Source of the DNA: Hydractinia symbiolongicarpus
Taxonomy: Eukaryota > Cnidaria > Hydrozoa > Anthoathecata > Hydractiniidae
Reading direction: 5' to 3'
Length of the DNA: 64,000 nt
NCBI RefSeq assembly: GCF_029227915.1
Contig: NC_079875.1
Coordinates: 19,399,001-19,463,000, forward strand
A model generated the notes under the pieces. The model ran no database searches. It worked only from the letters and a program-made list of their open reading frames with translations, and was not told where the DNA came from. Shown here in pieces: positions 35,690 to 46,924 of the stretch. Position numbers and translations under genes: made by a program. Each line of letters opens with the position of its first letter. Within the stretch, counting starts at the first letter, position 1.

Positions 35690-36235
35690 CTAGAATGCGT
35701 AAAAGGATCAATACAACTTTTTCTCGACTCTTAAAGCCTTGCTGACACTACCGAAATTAACAGATTTGATTGGTTTCCAAATAAAAGTTGGTAATTGGTT
35801 TATGTAAAAGTTTTGGTGGTTTGCTAGCTCTGTACAATCTCTTGTGTTGTGTTTTGTCGTGCAACATATCTACCTAATTAATTAAAATCGTACCTTACAC
35901 TGTTGCGCGAAAATTGCTGAAAATATTTTATGTCATTAAAACCGAGTTTAAAAGTGTTAACAAGATTAGTGAACACGTTTTATCTGTCACTCTCACGTTG
36001 ATTACAACACATCTTTAATGAACTGACACATCCCTGTGGAAGCGAAGAAGTACCTTGTTTAGTAGCATAAGTCCCTTTATTATTATAAAAATAGATTACG
36101 ATTTTCCTCTTCTACGTCATGGGGAGATAACATACTTGCTTGAGAATTGAAGTAAGATTTTGGAAACCAATTTCTTTCCTTTCATTGTGCTTTTAACTTA
36201 TGCTTAAGAAGTACAAAGGAGTACAGCACTCTTAC

Positions 36236-36357
36236 CTTTTTTCGCAGCCTCTAGCTCTTCTCTCAAAGTAGCCATAGACGTTTCAGTTTGTGTCTTCTCT
36301 TCTGTCAAAGTCGACACTTTCTCCTCCAACTGCTTTACCTGATCCGTTAACTTTCCA
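36236..36357 (-). CDS. GOLM-like protein, coiled-coil exon (exon 5)
   Basis: 122-nt exon between CTTCAAAG acceptor and G|GTAAG donor. In phase with both neighbours it encodes GKLTDQVKQLEEKVSTLTEE and then KTQTETSMATLREELEAAKK, an evident heptad-repeat coiled coil. Too short for simple ORF detection; found by splice-site and phase matching. Confidence 0.8.
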
Positions 36358-37239
36358 CTTTGAAGAGAAAAAAAATGGTCGTCAATTCATAACAAGAAAG
36401 AACAATATCACACAGTTTGAACAAATTGGCTTGTAAACAGCAGCACTTCGTACAAGCAGTTAAGATCACTTTGTAAAATCCAATTCACATCAGGCGATTG
36501 TTACGCAACATTTCAACATGATTTAATTTCGATAAGAGCGTAAGAAAAATTGAAAAACTACGTGGAGTAAGTAGGTGTAATCGAAGACTGAATTCGAATT
36601 TTGACCTTGAATAAAAAACGAAAAAAAAATTAAAATAAACAAAAAGCAGATGGTGGTTTGGTGGAAAGAACTAAAATCTTAATACAAGTTGGAGTCTATT
36701 CGATTAATTCAAAGTAACCCAAACATGTTTGGAAAGTTGCTTTTACACAGTGTGAACAGTTGTTTTTACGGACTAAAATGTAAATTCCCCTGCGTAGTAA
36801 AATTGCTTCTAACGAAAACAAAATTTTTATGGTAATGTTCAATTTCTAGTCAAATAGTTGACACGAAAATTCCCAAACTATTCCCTGACTTTCGAAAAAT
36901 TCACTAAATTCCTTCCCTGAATTTTGGTGTAATTTTTCAGATTACTAACCCACCTGTCACATACAAAAGTATTCCAACACAGGACATATCAACACTAAAA
37001 GCTCCTGTACATTGTTTTTACATTTACATTGTTTTAAATTGTGAGCAGACAAGACCGTACAAAAACGTTTTATGCATAAATTTTCACGATATGGTATTTA
37101 GGCATATAGTGGCGTGGTGGAAAAATAGCAGGATGGAAACTGGATCTTAACGAATCTAACTGCAACATGTTGTGATTTTTTTAAGGTGTCTCATTGGAGG
37201 TGTTGAAATTATCAAAGAGGAATCATAAAGAAATCTTAC

Positions 37240-37310
37240 TTATCTATCTCCAGCTGTACATTCTTGGATTTCGTTTCAGATAATATTCCTGACTGCTCCT
37301 GGTTCGATAA
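37240..37310 (-). CDS. GOLM-like protein, coiled-coil exon (exon 4)
   Basis: 71-nt exon with acceptor TTGAAG and donor GTAAGA. Encodes LSNQEQSGILSETKSKNVQL and then EID, ending in phase 2, which matches the start of the exon at 36357. Heptad-like polar/hydrophobic pattern. Confidence 0.75.
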
Positions 37311-39262
37311 CTTCAAGTTGGAATATAAAACTCTGTCAGCTATAAAGTGCATATATATATATATATAGTCGGCGAAACTGCTTTAGCTATACTTCTCTAA
37401 CACTGACAATATAGCTATACTTCCCAAAACAACAAATTTATACTCAAGAAAATCTATTTACACTTGTTTATGTAGATGTAAAAGAGAATTTGCAGTTTGA
37501 AACTTTTTCAATAAGAACCACAAAAAAGGACACCCTTTTTTGTCTACATTGGTATTGGGATTCCGTTTTCCACCCCCTGCTGTTTTTTTAATAACTCTTT
37601 TTCGCTATGCTTCATGGTTATGATACTTACGCAGTTTTCATATTTTTATATTAGACACCTGTATGCCAAATATTTTGGTCTAATATACTTCTCAGACCTT
37701 TGTATATTGGATATTAATCAAAACTACCACTAAAAATCTTTATACTATTATAATCAGGACAATATAACTTTCGTCAGGATTATACTTAGGACCTAAAACT
37801 TACAAGACAACTTTATTTCATTAAGGGGCATCTTTGTGAGAAATTTGGTCAGTGAATAATCCGAGTATATACCCGATTTTTTTGGGATTTTTTTAGGCAC
37901 TTTTTCACCTTTATTTATCAAACTACGAAAACTCCAGAAAATATGTTAAATAACTTTTAATATGCTGTCAGAAACCATAAACAGAATGTAAAAATCCGCT
38001 CTCAAATATGATCCAATTGTATAGAATAAGATGACCTGAATCCAACATAACAGACACAATGTTTACATATTTTCAGATTCAACTTATTATAGAGAATATA
38101 ATCTGTCAGTAAAATAATTTAAATGTGCAGGCTTGAGAAACGTTAAATCAAGTCTGGATAGACGAAACACGCAGATGCAAAAAGAAAAAACAAAAAACAC
38201 ACATCTAAAATCAATGAGCCTTGTTTTCTCACGTACAACAGCAAAGTGTTTTATTTGTTTTGGAAAAGATTCTTACGAAATGTTGATTATTAACCCTATT
38301 TGAGATGGTTAGGGCAGGCTAGTGTGGGGGAGGGAGCTCCTGAAGCACCTTCTATCAGGGTTTTTTTTTTAAATATATTCAAAGGAGTAAAAAGTAAATG
38401 TTAAAATTAGTAGTTTCAATTGTTGCAAAGTATTGTATAGAATTTATTGTACAAAATGGTATATACTAGTATAAGATATTGTACAGATGAAAAAAACGAT
38501 GTACATTTAATTGTGACTGCAAAGTTTAGATTAGTTAATTTGATTTCAATTTAGTTTAATTTGAAGAAACTTGTAGGAGCCCATTAAATTTCAAAAGAAT
38601 CTTTTGCTTTTTGTGCATTTAAGTATTACTACAATAAAAATGCAAACTATTTGTACAGTAATGGATACCAGTTCTATCTCACAGCTAATTGAACAATGCT
38701 GTATACAATAAGTAGTGGAAACTACCCTTTGGAAATATGTTGCTAAATACTTTTTTTCAATTTCAAAAAATTAGCTTTTGCAAATATTGTTGAAACGCCA
38801 AGAATTTGGGAAAATGATTACCTATCATAAAATAAGTAACGTCATGAAATGTTTTTGTCAAATTTTATTTATCTTATAATGGGCTATGTGCATGCAGAAT
38901 CTCATTTCCATAGCTTTTTCGGTTTAGGAGGTGGGGCTGTATTGGGGGTTAACAATTTGCTAGGGAAATAAAAAATATAAACTTAGGCATAAGTAATAAA
39001 CAATATCACAATACAACAGTTTGATGAAAAACTTTTTCTTTTTCTTTTCTGCTTATTTAGCTTCCCACCATGATTTGAGATAAAACTAAAGGTTATCTTG
39101 AAGGGCTACAAAACAGTTTGAGATGGACATTCCTCTCTATCCTTGGAATTCTGAATGAAGGTTTGAAATAATTAGACCAAGGTCAAGTACAAAAAAATTA
39201 TATGCACTTCACAACTATAACCAACCTGTTTTGAACAATTAATTTTGTTATGATAAACTTAC

Positions 39263-39297
39263 TTTTGTAGATGAATCTACTTTTTTAATGCTATTTT
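39263..39297 (-). CDS. GOLM-like protein, candidate 35-nt exon (exon 3)
   Basis: Between TTTTTTTAG and GTAAGT, 35 nt encode NSIKKVDSSTK and end in phase 0, exactly as exon 4 needs. Its first two bases would, however, complete a TAA with the last base of exon 2. Either another small exon lies between, exon 2 ends differently, or the allele is defective. Confidence 0.4.
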
Positions 39298-39628
39298 CTA
39301 AAAAAAGGATCATTTCCTTTAAGTATTCTTTTTGTTGGTAAAACGAGCTACGGTCTGTAAAACATATCTAACATCAGTAAATCGAAAGTTTGTTTTGACG
39401 AGGAAACAAGGACAACACTAGGAGCTATATTTAGTAAAAATGCTATGTTATCAGCCCCAAGAAGGTAATTAATACCTCTAAAAAGACTTTAAGGTCATCG
39501 TTGTTGACTTAACTAGCTTTATGTGCAAAATCTTGTATATGTTTCTATGCAAAATTTAAAAAATATAGCTAGCAAGCTAGTACTGGGAGGCTAATAAAAG
39601 ACGTGATGGTTTGGTATTATTTAAAATA

Positions 39629-39800
39629 CTAGTCGTTGCCCCGTGGAAAAATCCATGGGTTAGCCCATCCTTTATATTTACCTGTCGCAACATAGTGGAT
39701 AAAAATATATTGCATTTGATATTTGTGTTTCCGTAACATCATTTTCTAACTCAGCAGGGTGTCCGCGCAGAGACAGACAGACGACGGCTATTATTATAGA
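39629..39800 (-). mobile_element. Short non-autonomous Helitron (172 bp) in GOLM-like intron 2
   Basis: Minus strand: host A, then TCTATAATAATAGCCGTCG at the 5' end; at the 3' end the hairpin CCCATGGATTTTTCCACGGG, then GCAACGA and CTAG followed by host T. This is the full Helitron signature (TC start, subterminal hairpin, CTRR end, A|T target). The hairpin core GGATTTTTCCACGGG is shared with the copy at 1941-2651. Confidence 0.8.
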
Positions 39801-39861
39801 TATTAAAAAAGCAGAAAAAAGACATTTAAAAAAAGACAAATAAAGACAGACAACTACATAC

Positions 39862-39964
39862 ATTTCCATTGATGCAGCAACTCTTTTAACGCGCTATACA
39901 TTTCACTTGTTGGGTCACTTTTTTCATCCTTAGACAACTGACCATCTGCATTTCCAACAATAGA
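39862..39964 (-). CDS. GOLM-like protein, exon 2
   Basis: 103-nt exon with acceptor TTATTTCAG and donor GTATGT. Encodes SIVGNADGQLSKDEKSDPTS followed by EMYSALKELLHQWK. It starts in phase 0, matching the end of exon 1 at 52719, and ends in phase 1. Confidence 0.7.
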
Positions 39965-40321
39965 CTGAAATAAATAACAGCTTGAACTTAAAATTCTTCA
40001 GTCCTATAAACAGAGTTGCAAGAATCCATTTTCCACAGTTAGGTAAAGTTTAATTAATGCAACAGTCTTGATGGACAAAAACGGTGTCATAAAATTTTTT
40101 TGATGAATCGTTTAAAAAAAGAACTCTGGGTCATGGACATGGTGAAAAATGTTATTATCTTGATGAGGCAGAAAAACAATGGAAAATCATTTAATTTTTG
40201 ATGACACCAGCACTGACTTGTTAATGCACAAAAAGAATTTTCAGGAAATTTATTAACACAAGGAACAGTGGAGGAGATAAAAGGATTAAAACCCACCAAT
40301 ATAAAATATTTTTTCATAAAT

Positions 40322-40700
40322 TTTTTTACCCTCTGTTGTGTAGATTTTGAAACGCTGATGAAGAAAATGTATAGAAAATGTGCTTTTCACAAACGGTTGC
40401 TAAGATATTGGGATTTAAGGCTTTTTTAATGATGTCATTAACCTGTATGTTTCAAAACAGGTTGGTTGACCTAGCTTTTAGGAACTTGGTCCCATTTTTG
40501 TCTCAGCTGGTCCCTAGCTACCCACGCAAGAGATGATGATTATTTAATTCTACCTGTTTTTAGTTATTTGGTTTTAAACTGGAAAGTGCAATGCATGGCT
40601 ATGCTAATCTTTAACATACTGTTGATGTCAGTCTAAATGCATTGACGTTGCAAATAAGACATATTTTTGGCTACTTTAAAGGAAAACAAACATATCCACT
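40322..40700 (-). mobile_element. Helitron-like element, copy C (incomplete)
   Basis: The reverse complement aligns through most of copy A: AGCATAGCCATGCATTGCAC, TTGCGTGGGTAGCTAGGGAC, GGTTAATGACATCATTAA and TACATTTTCTTCATCAGCGT. Terminal TC and CTRR ends are not clear, so the boundaries are approximate. Confidence 0.6.
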
Positions 40701-41338
40701 TTGTCTATTAAAGGTACTGTCCGATTAAAAATCAACTAAAATTTTGACAAAAAATTCTTATTTGGAACTAATTTCTATAAAATAATTAAATAATTATTTG
40801 TTTTCTTTCCTAACACCAACTGAACAATATCTCATTTTTGTTTACAAAAAAAGCATGCGGTCTCTCGCTTCGATTGTTTATATGGATGGCGGATGATAGG
40901 CACTAAAGCGAGGCTGAAATAATATGTCGCGTGTGACGTATTTACCTGGAGCGCGCCGAACTGACCAAAATAGATAAAACGTGGGCCAGGGCTGATATTT
41001 TATTATATGTTTAAAAATTTTGGTAATTTTACCCCCTGAATTGTGAAAGACCGCTTTTTATGAATTATTCATATGGAATTAAAAAATCGAAGGCGAGAGA
41101 TGTGTCTAGACCTTAAGGTAAACACACACTGTGCTAATTCTGTACGAACCTAAGTAAGAAGCTTTCGCTAATAAAACTTGAAGTTCAATATGACTTTAGC
41201 CTTAAGGTTGCATAGTTGTTTCAGCTACTCTAAAGACAACCAATCAATAATTAAAAATTAGTTTCCTCTTCACTAGATGTCCCGCCACAGAGAGATTAGA
41301 CTCAGATCGCACATTCAGTAAGGTTGAGAGGCAGAATA

Positions 41339-41483
41339 ATGTCGTGGTGCGCTGTTGTGAATTGCACTAACAACAGTCGAAAAAAACAGGATAAAATTTT
41401 TTTTTCGCTGCTCAAGGATCCAAAAAAAAAAATCTTCCGCAGAGAAATATCTGAACGGAGGAAAGAAAAGGATGTTAAGGAGG
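41339..41483 (+). CDS. THAP-domain first exon
   Basis: Starts MSWCAVVNCTNNSRKKQDK and continues FFSLLKDPKKKIFRREISER up to a GTAAGT donor. The spacing Cys-4-Cys, the aromatic pair, the KDP motif and the basic tail match the N-terminal half of the THAP (C2CH) DNA-binding finger. The distal Cys-x2-His half must be in a later exon, which I could not find before the Tigger insertion at about 42105. THAP domains are common in P-element-like transposases and host factors. Here it most likely belongs to the surrounding TTAA element and is broken by the insertion. Confidence 0.65.
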
Positions 41484-41734
41484 TAAGTGGGGGCTGGTAA
41501 CTAGGTGGTCGTTCGAAACTCTCTGTCATGGAGTGCCACCAAAGATGTTCACAGCGTACTCTTCAATAAAACCACCGCTCGGAATTCTTCGTGTTCCGTA
41601 ATACATTTTTTATCTGAAAAATATTACAATATTACTCAATCACACTCGCATCTAAGAATTACTCATGAAGGAGTAGAAACTTTTATACCATGTAATTGAA
41701 AATATTTAATAGAGTCCAGTCTTTTTCAGGAGAG

Positions 41735-41750
41735 GCGTGCGATCGCACGC
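41735..41750. repeat. 16-bp perfect GC-rich palindrome
   Basis: GCGTGCGATCGCACGC, followed by GCGCACGCC; conspicuous in AT-rich surroundings. Confidence 0.9.
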
Positions 41751-42178
41751 GCACGCCTTGGCATGAATTTAATTGTAGATAATTTCTTCATTTGACAAAA
41801 TAATTGGAAACCATAGCAGGTCCGAATTTAATGGATTTTTTCTTTATGCCTGTAAAACCGAAACCCACGGGCGGTATAAATTTTTTTCTGTAAAAATTTT
41901 GTTAAAGTGTAGCTGAACTTTTTGAATGAATTTTGAAGTTTTATTTAAGCCACGTGGATAAAGATTTTTTTTAATTTGAAAACAAAGCATATTTTTGCCT
42001 ATTTGCTGTGAAAAATAAACAATAAATATAAAAATGACAGTATAGTCATGCATACTATTTCGGACATGTAGAAAAGGAAGTTAAGATTGAGAGAGTCGCT
42101 ATACCAGTAGACGCTCGATCATCGTGTTTGGGGTTCACGATTTAAAACGTCCCCCACTTTTCTACCGCAACTACTTGG

Positions 42179-44227
42179 ATGAAAAAAAAACATAAGATCC
42201 TACAAAGCTTGGAAGAACAAAAAACCGCGTCTGGTTCGAAAAAGGTTCGAGGCTGTGATTATGAGCAGATAGACAAGGCTGTTTTCAAATGGTTTACTGT
42301 TCAAAGAAGCCAAAACATTCCGATCGATGGCAATTTGATAAAAGAAAAAGCACTCAGTTTTGCAAACTTTGATTGTTCAAGTTTCAAGGCTTCCGATGGT
42401 TGGCTGGACAAATGGAAAAAAAGGTAAATAACATAGTTATATTTTTCATTTCGTGTATAAAAACAACGTGATTACATATCAAACACTAAAATTACAGCTT
42501 CTGTTTTTTCAAAATCTCTACCATTGACTTTTGCCCGGATAAGCTTAGAACACAGGGGACCTGCATTCCATCACCATCTCCAAGATTAACTGCCTTTCCA
42601 GTAACAGTTATATCACATCTCCCAAATTGATCAGCACGGAGAAAATAAAATATGGTTTTAGCAAACTTTCCATTTTCTCCTAACGGCAAATGTCCGACTA
42701 GTTTCCCATCTTTTTTAACGGCTACAGCGTATTTGTCGACAGGGTTGTGAGGTTCCATTTCTCCTTGTAGTTTTTCTTGTTGGACTGGTGTCCATAAACT
42801 TTTGTAAACATGGAACCCTTTTATGTAAGATGTAATGTCAGTGGAAGACAAAACGACGAGTGGCATATTTTCAGTTAATTCAATTTCTTGTCCCAGTAAA
42901 TTTATAGCCATATTGTTCATTACAGATTCTACTACACTCCACGTGTTCAACAATATAATTTGTAAACAGATAAAAATTGAATCGAACCAATCTTAAAATT
43001 TATGTTCGATTGTGTTATGTTCGATTAATATTAAGGGCTGCTTTACACGAAACATTTTTATTTATTTACTTTTTCAGGCACAGCATTTCCTTGAAAGTTA
43101 TCGGTGGTGAATGTAAGTCAGTTACAAATCAAATGACAAGCTCCTGGAACGAAACCACGCTCCCAACCATTCTGTCGAATTACAAATTGGAGGACACTTT
43201 CAACGCAGACGAATTTGGTTTGTTTTACTAATGTCTTCCCGAGAAAACATACCACCTCAAAGGAGAAAAGTGTTCTGGGGGGAAGAAGAGCAAGTTGAGA
43301 TTCACTGGAATGGCCGCAGCAAGTGCTACTGGAGAAAAGTTGCCAATGTTCGTCATTGGCAAATCAAAAAAACCTCGCTGCTTTAATAACATCAAACATC
43401 TCCCTTGCCAATACACATCACAAAAGAAAAGTTGGATGGATAGTGAAATACTTGAAAACTGGGTCCGGAAACTGGACCAAAAGTTTCGTGTAGACGGGAG
43501 AAAAATCGTTCTTATAATCGACAACTGTCCAGCACACCCATCGATCTCGAACTTAACAAACATTCATCTCGTTTTTTTGCCCCCTAACACAACGTCTGTG
43601 TTGCAACCGATGGACCAAGGTGTCATACGAAGTCTAAAAGCGCATTACCGAAGGAGAGTTGTACGTTTGCTGTGCAGTGCTTTGGAGAACAACAAACCTT
43701 TGCTAAAGATTTCAATTTTAAGCGGAATGAAGATGCTGGCTGATTCTTGGGAGGCTGTAACTAAACAAACCATCATCAATTGTTTTAAGAAATCTGGAAT
43801 CTCTTCTACAGGACAACAGGATGCTATTGCTGATTCGGATGACCCATTTAAAGATCTTCAAGAAAGTTTGGATGATTTAAGAGAGGCTGATCCATCATTG
43901 GTACCAAATGATCTCAGTGCTAATGATCTTGTGACCTTGGATGATGAGGTTATCGCAACCGCCCCTCAAATCTCTAATGAGGATATCATTGATGAATTTC
44001 GGAAATCTCAGGACGACGAAGCTGAAGACGATGGCAGTGACATGGAGGATGATTCATTTGATATAGTTGTCGAAAAATCATCAACATCAAAAGTCGAGTG
44101 TAGTATTGATCTTTTGAAAGATCTAGCAATGTGTTGCGAAAAAGGCAATGAAATGCAAATGCTTATCTCCAAATTCGAAAAATGTATAATGAAGACAGAG
44201 TGGCATCACTTAAACAAAAAGACATAA
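42179..44227 (+). pseudogene. Tigger transposase (two exons, one nonsense codon)
   Basis: Exon 1 (42179-42423) encodes the CENP-B-type DNA-binding part: YEQIDKAVFKWFTVQRSQNI and CSSFKASDGWLDKWKK. It ends at AG|GTAAAT, and an acceptor TTTTTCAG at 43070-43077 resumes in frame (exon 2, 43078-44227). The DDE/DDD nuclease has FNADEFGLFY (first Asp), LIIDNCPAH (second) and PPNTTSVLQPMDQGVI (third). A TAA at 43229-43231 interrupts directly after FGLFY; otherwise the frame is open to an acidic C-terminal tail. It is therefore a recently inactivated copy, or one relying on readthrough. The intron holds an antisense HIRAN ORF. Confidence 0.85.
42492..42953 (-). CDS. HIRAN-domain protein, antisense in the transposase intron
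   Basis: 153 residues, uninterrupted. The core from about residue 43 reads IKGFHVYKSLWTPVQQEKL, MEPHNPVDKYAVAVKKDGKL, VGHLPLGENGKFAKTIFYFL and VPCVLSLSG. This is the HIRAN pattern: a beta-barrel that in HLTF binds 3' DNA ends. Stand-alone HIRAN-like ORFs of this style are frequent in cnidarian genomes (from memory, not checked). It lies entirely within the Tigger intron 42424-43077 on the opposite strand. Whether it is a gene carried by the transposon or a captured host gene is open. Confidence 0.75.
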   Translation of the reverse strand: MLNTWSVVESVMNNMAINLLGQEIELTENMPLVVLSSTDITSYIKGFHVYKSLWTPVQQEKLQGEMEPHNPVDKYAVAVKKDGKLVGHLPLGENGKFAKTIFYFLRADQFGRCDITVTGKAVNLGDGDGMQVPCVLSLSGQKSMVEILKKQKL

Positions 44228-44753
44228 CCGATTTCTTTAAATGAAGCTGTAAATTTATTTTATGTATTTATTTTAAAAGAAGTCTTGTGCATTGAATATT
44301 ACCATTTTAACATCTCTCATTGACCTCTATCAACTCCCGATACACTGAAGGTTAAAAATACGTTTTTTACGAAAAAATCCAATTTTTGTCAATTTTTCTC
44401 TATCTCGAACTTTCTCTATCTCGAACAAATTTTCTGGTCCCTTGCGAGTTCGAGATAGAGAGAGTCAACTGTAAACATTTAGTCGTTCGATGCGCAAGTC
44501 GGGGGGGGTTCGCCTAATAAGAAGCCAGGTAACTACGTCACAAGCAAAAATGTGCTGAATAATGAATTGACCCAGTCCTTTTGCCGCGTTCGAAAGTTCG
44601 TGAAGATGGTAGGCTAGTGCAGCAAGATCAAAACAAACAAACGATGGTGCTAAGTATTGGATAAATCTTTGTTGTTTAAGAGTGCAATCTTCGTTATTTT
44701 TGATACTTAATAAAACAAAAGAAAAGATATTGTTTTTTAATCGGACAGTACCT

Positions 44754-45404
44754 TTAAAGACATACAGACAAAATTATTGTATTATCATAATAGACCAAGA
44801 AGAATCCACTGAATCTCTCGTTGAGTGGATACGAGGGGTGCCAAATAAAAACATTAGAACACAGAATCTGCATTATATTTATACCCTATATAAAGTTTTA
44901 AAAAATAAGCAGGTCCAGCAACTAAATAAAAATAAAATTCAAAAGATCTAACAAAATCGAAGGTGTCTAACAACGGTTATGTGAAAAGCTGAATCTGCTA
45001 AAACTATATACTTGCTTTGCCATGCCCGACATAAGAAAAAATCGTTAAGTCACACAAAAAAGGTTATTGAAAAATTTCCACAACATACAGTTTCTAATGC
45101 ATCATACCAAATGAGCTATTTAGTCTATTGCATACAACAATCCTCCCAATGCGCAAAAGTGCCATGCATGATAACAATGCAGTGTTTTCGAATTTGTGAA
45201 TCGCATAATATTTTAAAGGTAAAGTAACAGATGTAAACATTGTTATAACTTTGTTTACATTATAAGGTTTATTGTAACGACATAACCCACGTCTTAGCGT
45301 TAAAACCAGTAACAATGGAAAAATTCCTTTTTTTAGTTTATAAAATTCTTATGTAGGATATACGTCGTCTATTTTATAAAAATTGTGTTATTCTGTTTAA
45401 GTCT
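44754..45404. other. GOLM-like intron 1, unassigned
   Basis: AT-rich. Frames at 44682-44951 and 45012-45227 (plus) have no recognised domain. Confidence 0.4.
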
Positions 45405-46110
45405 TAATGTTCTTAACTTTCTTGACAAATACTATTCTTATTGTTCCTAATATATTTTTAGCAGGGCTATATTAATAAAATAAAGCTTATAAGTTGTTAT
45501 AGCTAATGGCAAATTCTGCTACATGTAACAGCCCATTGCATTGAACAGAAAAAGTTGAGTCTGTGAGATACGCAATAAAAAAGTAAATTACTAATTAAAT
45601 TTGTGCATCATACAAATTTTTATATTAGAACAAACAATCAAGTTTAGACATAATTCTTAGGATATTCTGACCCATTGTTTAGACTATATTCTTACAAAAA
45701 AAAAGTTCTTAACTTTCTTGTAGAATACTATCCTCGTGGCCTAAAAATATATAATGCCTTGATAAAATAAAGCTTGCTATATATTGCTATAACTATTGGC
45801 AATTTTTTTTTATATTTAGAACAGACAATCAAGTTAGACATATTCTTAGAACAATCTGAACTTCTGACCCATTGTTTAAAAAATAAAAATTATTACAAAA
45901 AAAGTCCCTAACTTTCTTGACAAATACTATCATCGTTATTCTTCATTATATTTTTAGCATGTCTATGTCCTGGAAATATATAAATGCCTTAATAAAATAA
46001 AGCTTGCTAAAGTTGCTGTAGCTATTGGCAAGCTCTTTTTATATTTAGAACAAACAGTCGAGGTTGGACATATTCTTAAGATATTCTTACAAAAAAAAGT
46101 TCAGGCTGAA
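45405..46110. repeat. Degenerate tandem repeat, three units of about 200-300 bp
   Basis: Each unit has CTAACTTTCTTGACAAATAC-type, AATAAAATAAAGCTTGCTA and TTTAGAACAAACAATCAAG blocks in the same order, with indels. Confidence 0.8.
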
Positions 46111-46328
46111 GACAAAACATATTTAACTTCATATTAAAGGGAAAGTTTAGCTGGAAGCCAAGGGTCACCTAAATTTATTTCTATACCAGATAATCTATAT
46201 CTTGTAGAGGAAATACAAAAAAAGCGATATTGGTTTGTATAGAGACATAAAATTGGTGGTGTTTAAGCAGAAAAGTGGACCACAACTAGAAAAAATTAAG
46301 CCAAACACATTAAAGACTGGATTATCAA

Positions 46329-46675
46329 TAACAATTCAAAGTAACATGAAAATAGTAAACTATTTGTACTGTACTTTAACTTGAACAACAGAACCTATAA
46401 ACCTTACTGTAAATCTAATGATAAGGCCAGTTACATACGCGTAGAATCTAACCATCGTCCTTCAATTATTAAACAAGTTCCAATAGCCTTAAAAGAACGA
46501 CTTTTACTACCGCGTAGAATCTAACCATCGTCCTTCAATTATTAAACAAGTTCCAATAGCCTTAAAAGAACGACTTTTACTACCGTCTTCAATAAAAATA
46601 ACATTTTACCAATCTACACCCTTCTACGAACAAGCGCTCAAAAACTCAGGTTATCCCAAAAAACTTAAACAATAA
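46329..46675 (+). pseudogene. Reverse-transcriptase C-terminal relic
   Basis: Plus-strand reading gives YFNLNNRTYKPYCKSNDKAS, YIRVESNHRPSIIKQVPIAL and FYEQALKNSGYPKKL. This pattern (LNNGTYKPYRKPN, SNHPPSIIK, ALKxSGY) is known from the end of RT proteins in cnidarian retroelements. No catalytic box is present. An exact 73-bp tandem duplication (46438-46510, 46511-46583) disrupts the frame. Confidence 0.6.
46438..46585. repeat. Exact 73-bp tandem duplication
   Basis: CGCGTAGAATCTAACCATCG through CGACTTTTACTAC occurs twice head to tail without change, inside the RT relic. Confidence 0.95.
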
Positions 46676-46924
46676 CAGAAAAAAAAAAACAGAAAAAAAA
46701 GATTTGGTTTAATCCTCCCTACAGCGTAAATAATAAAACATTTTACTTGAAAACACAAGTATCATAATATACTTAACTGAAACAATGTTAAAGTAAGCTA
46801 CAGTTGCGTACCCAACATGAAACAACACATAGATGTGCATAACAAAAACATTACTGACACTAAACCTTTCCAAAAAAACAGCATCAAGGTCATTATATAT
46901 ATATATCATCTCCTTTCTACCAAT

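Larger units (their letters stand above)
35690..39262. other. GOLM-like introns, small exons aside
   Basis: Apart from the exons at 36236-36357 and 37240-37310, this holds AT-rich sequence and an AT dinucleotide run near 37350-37366. No other gene or repeat recognised. Confidence 0.4.
42105..44471 (+). mobile_element. pogo/Tigger-type DNA transposon
   Basis: The right end is clear: GAGATAGAGAGAGTCAACTG followed by TA (44472-44473), the typical Tigger terminus. An internal repeat of CTCTATCTCGAACTTTCTCT precedes it. The left end is weaker: CAGTAGACGCTCGATCATC from 42105, two bases after a TA. It contains the transposase described separately. Confidence 0.7.
40712..44753. mobile_element. Outer TTAA-flanked DNA transposon, hosting a nested Tigger
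   Basis: Inverted termini AGGTACTGTCCGATTAAAAA at 40712-40731 and (reverse) 44734-44753, perfectly matched over 20 bases and flanked by TTAA on both sides (40708-40711, 44754-44757). TTAA fits piggyBac-type insertion; a TA reading (termini one base longer) is also possible. Inside: a THAP-domain exon (41339-41483), then a complete Tigger element. Without the Tigger it would be about 1.7 kb. Confidence 0.7.
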
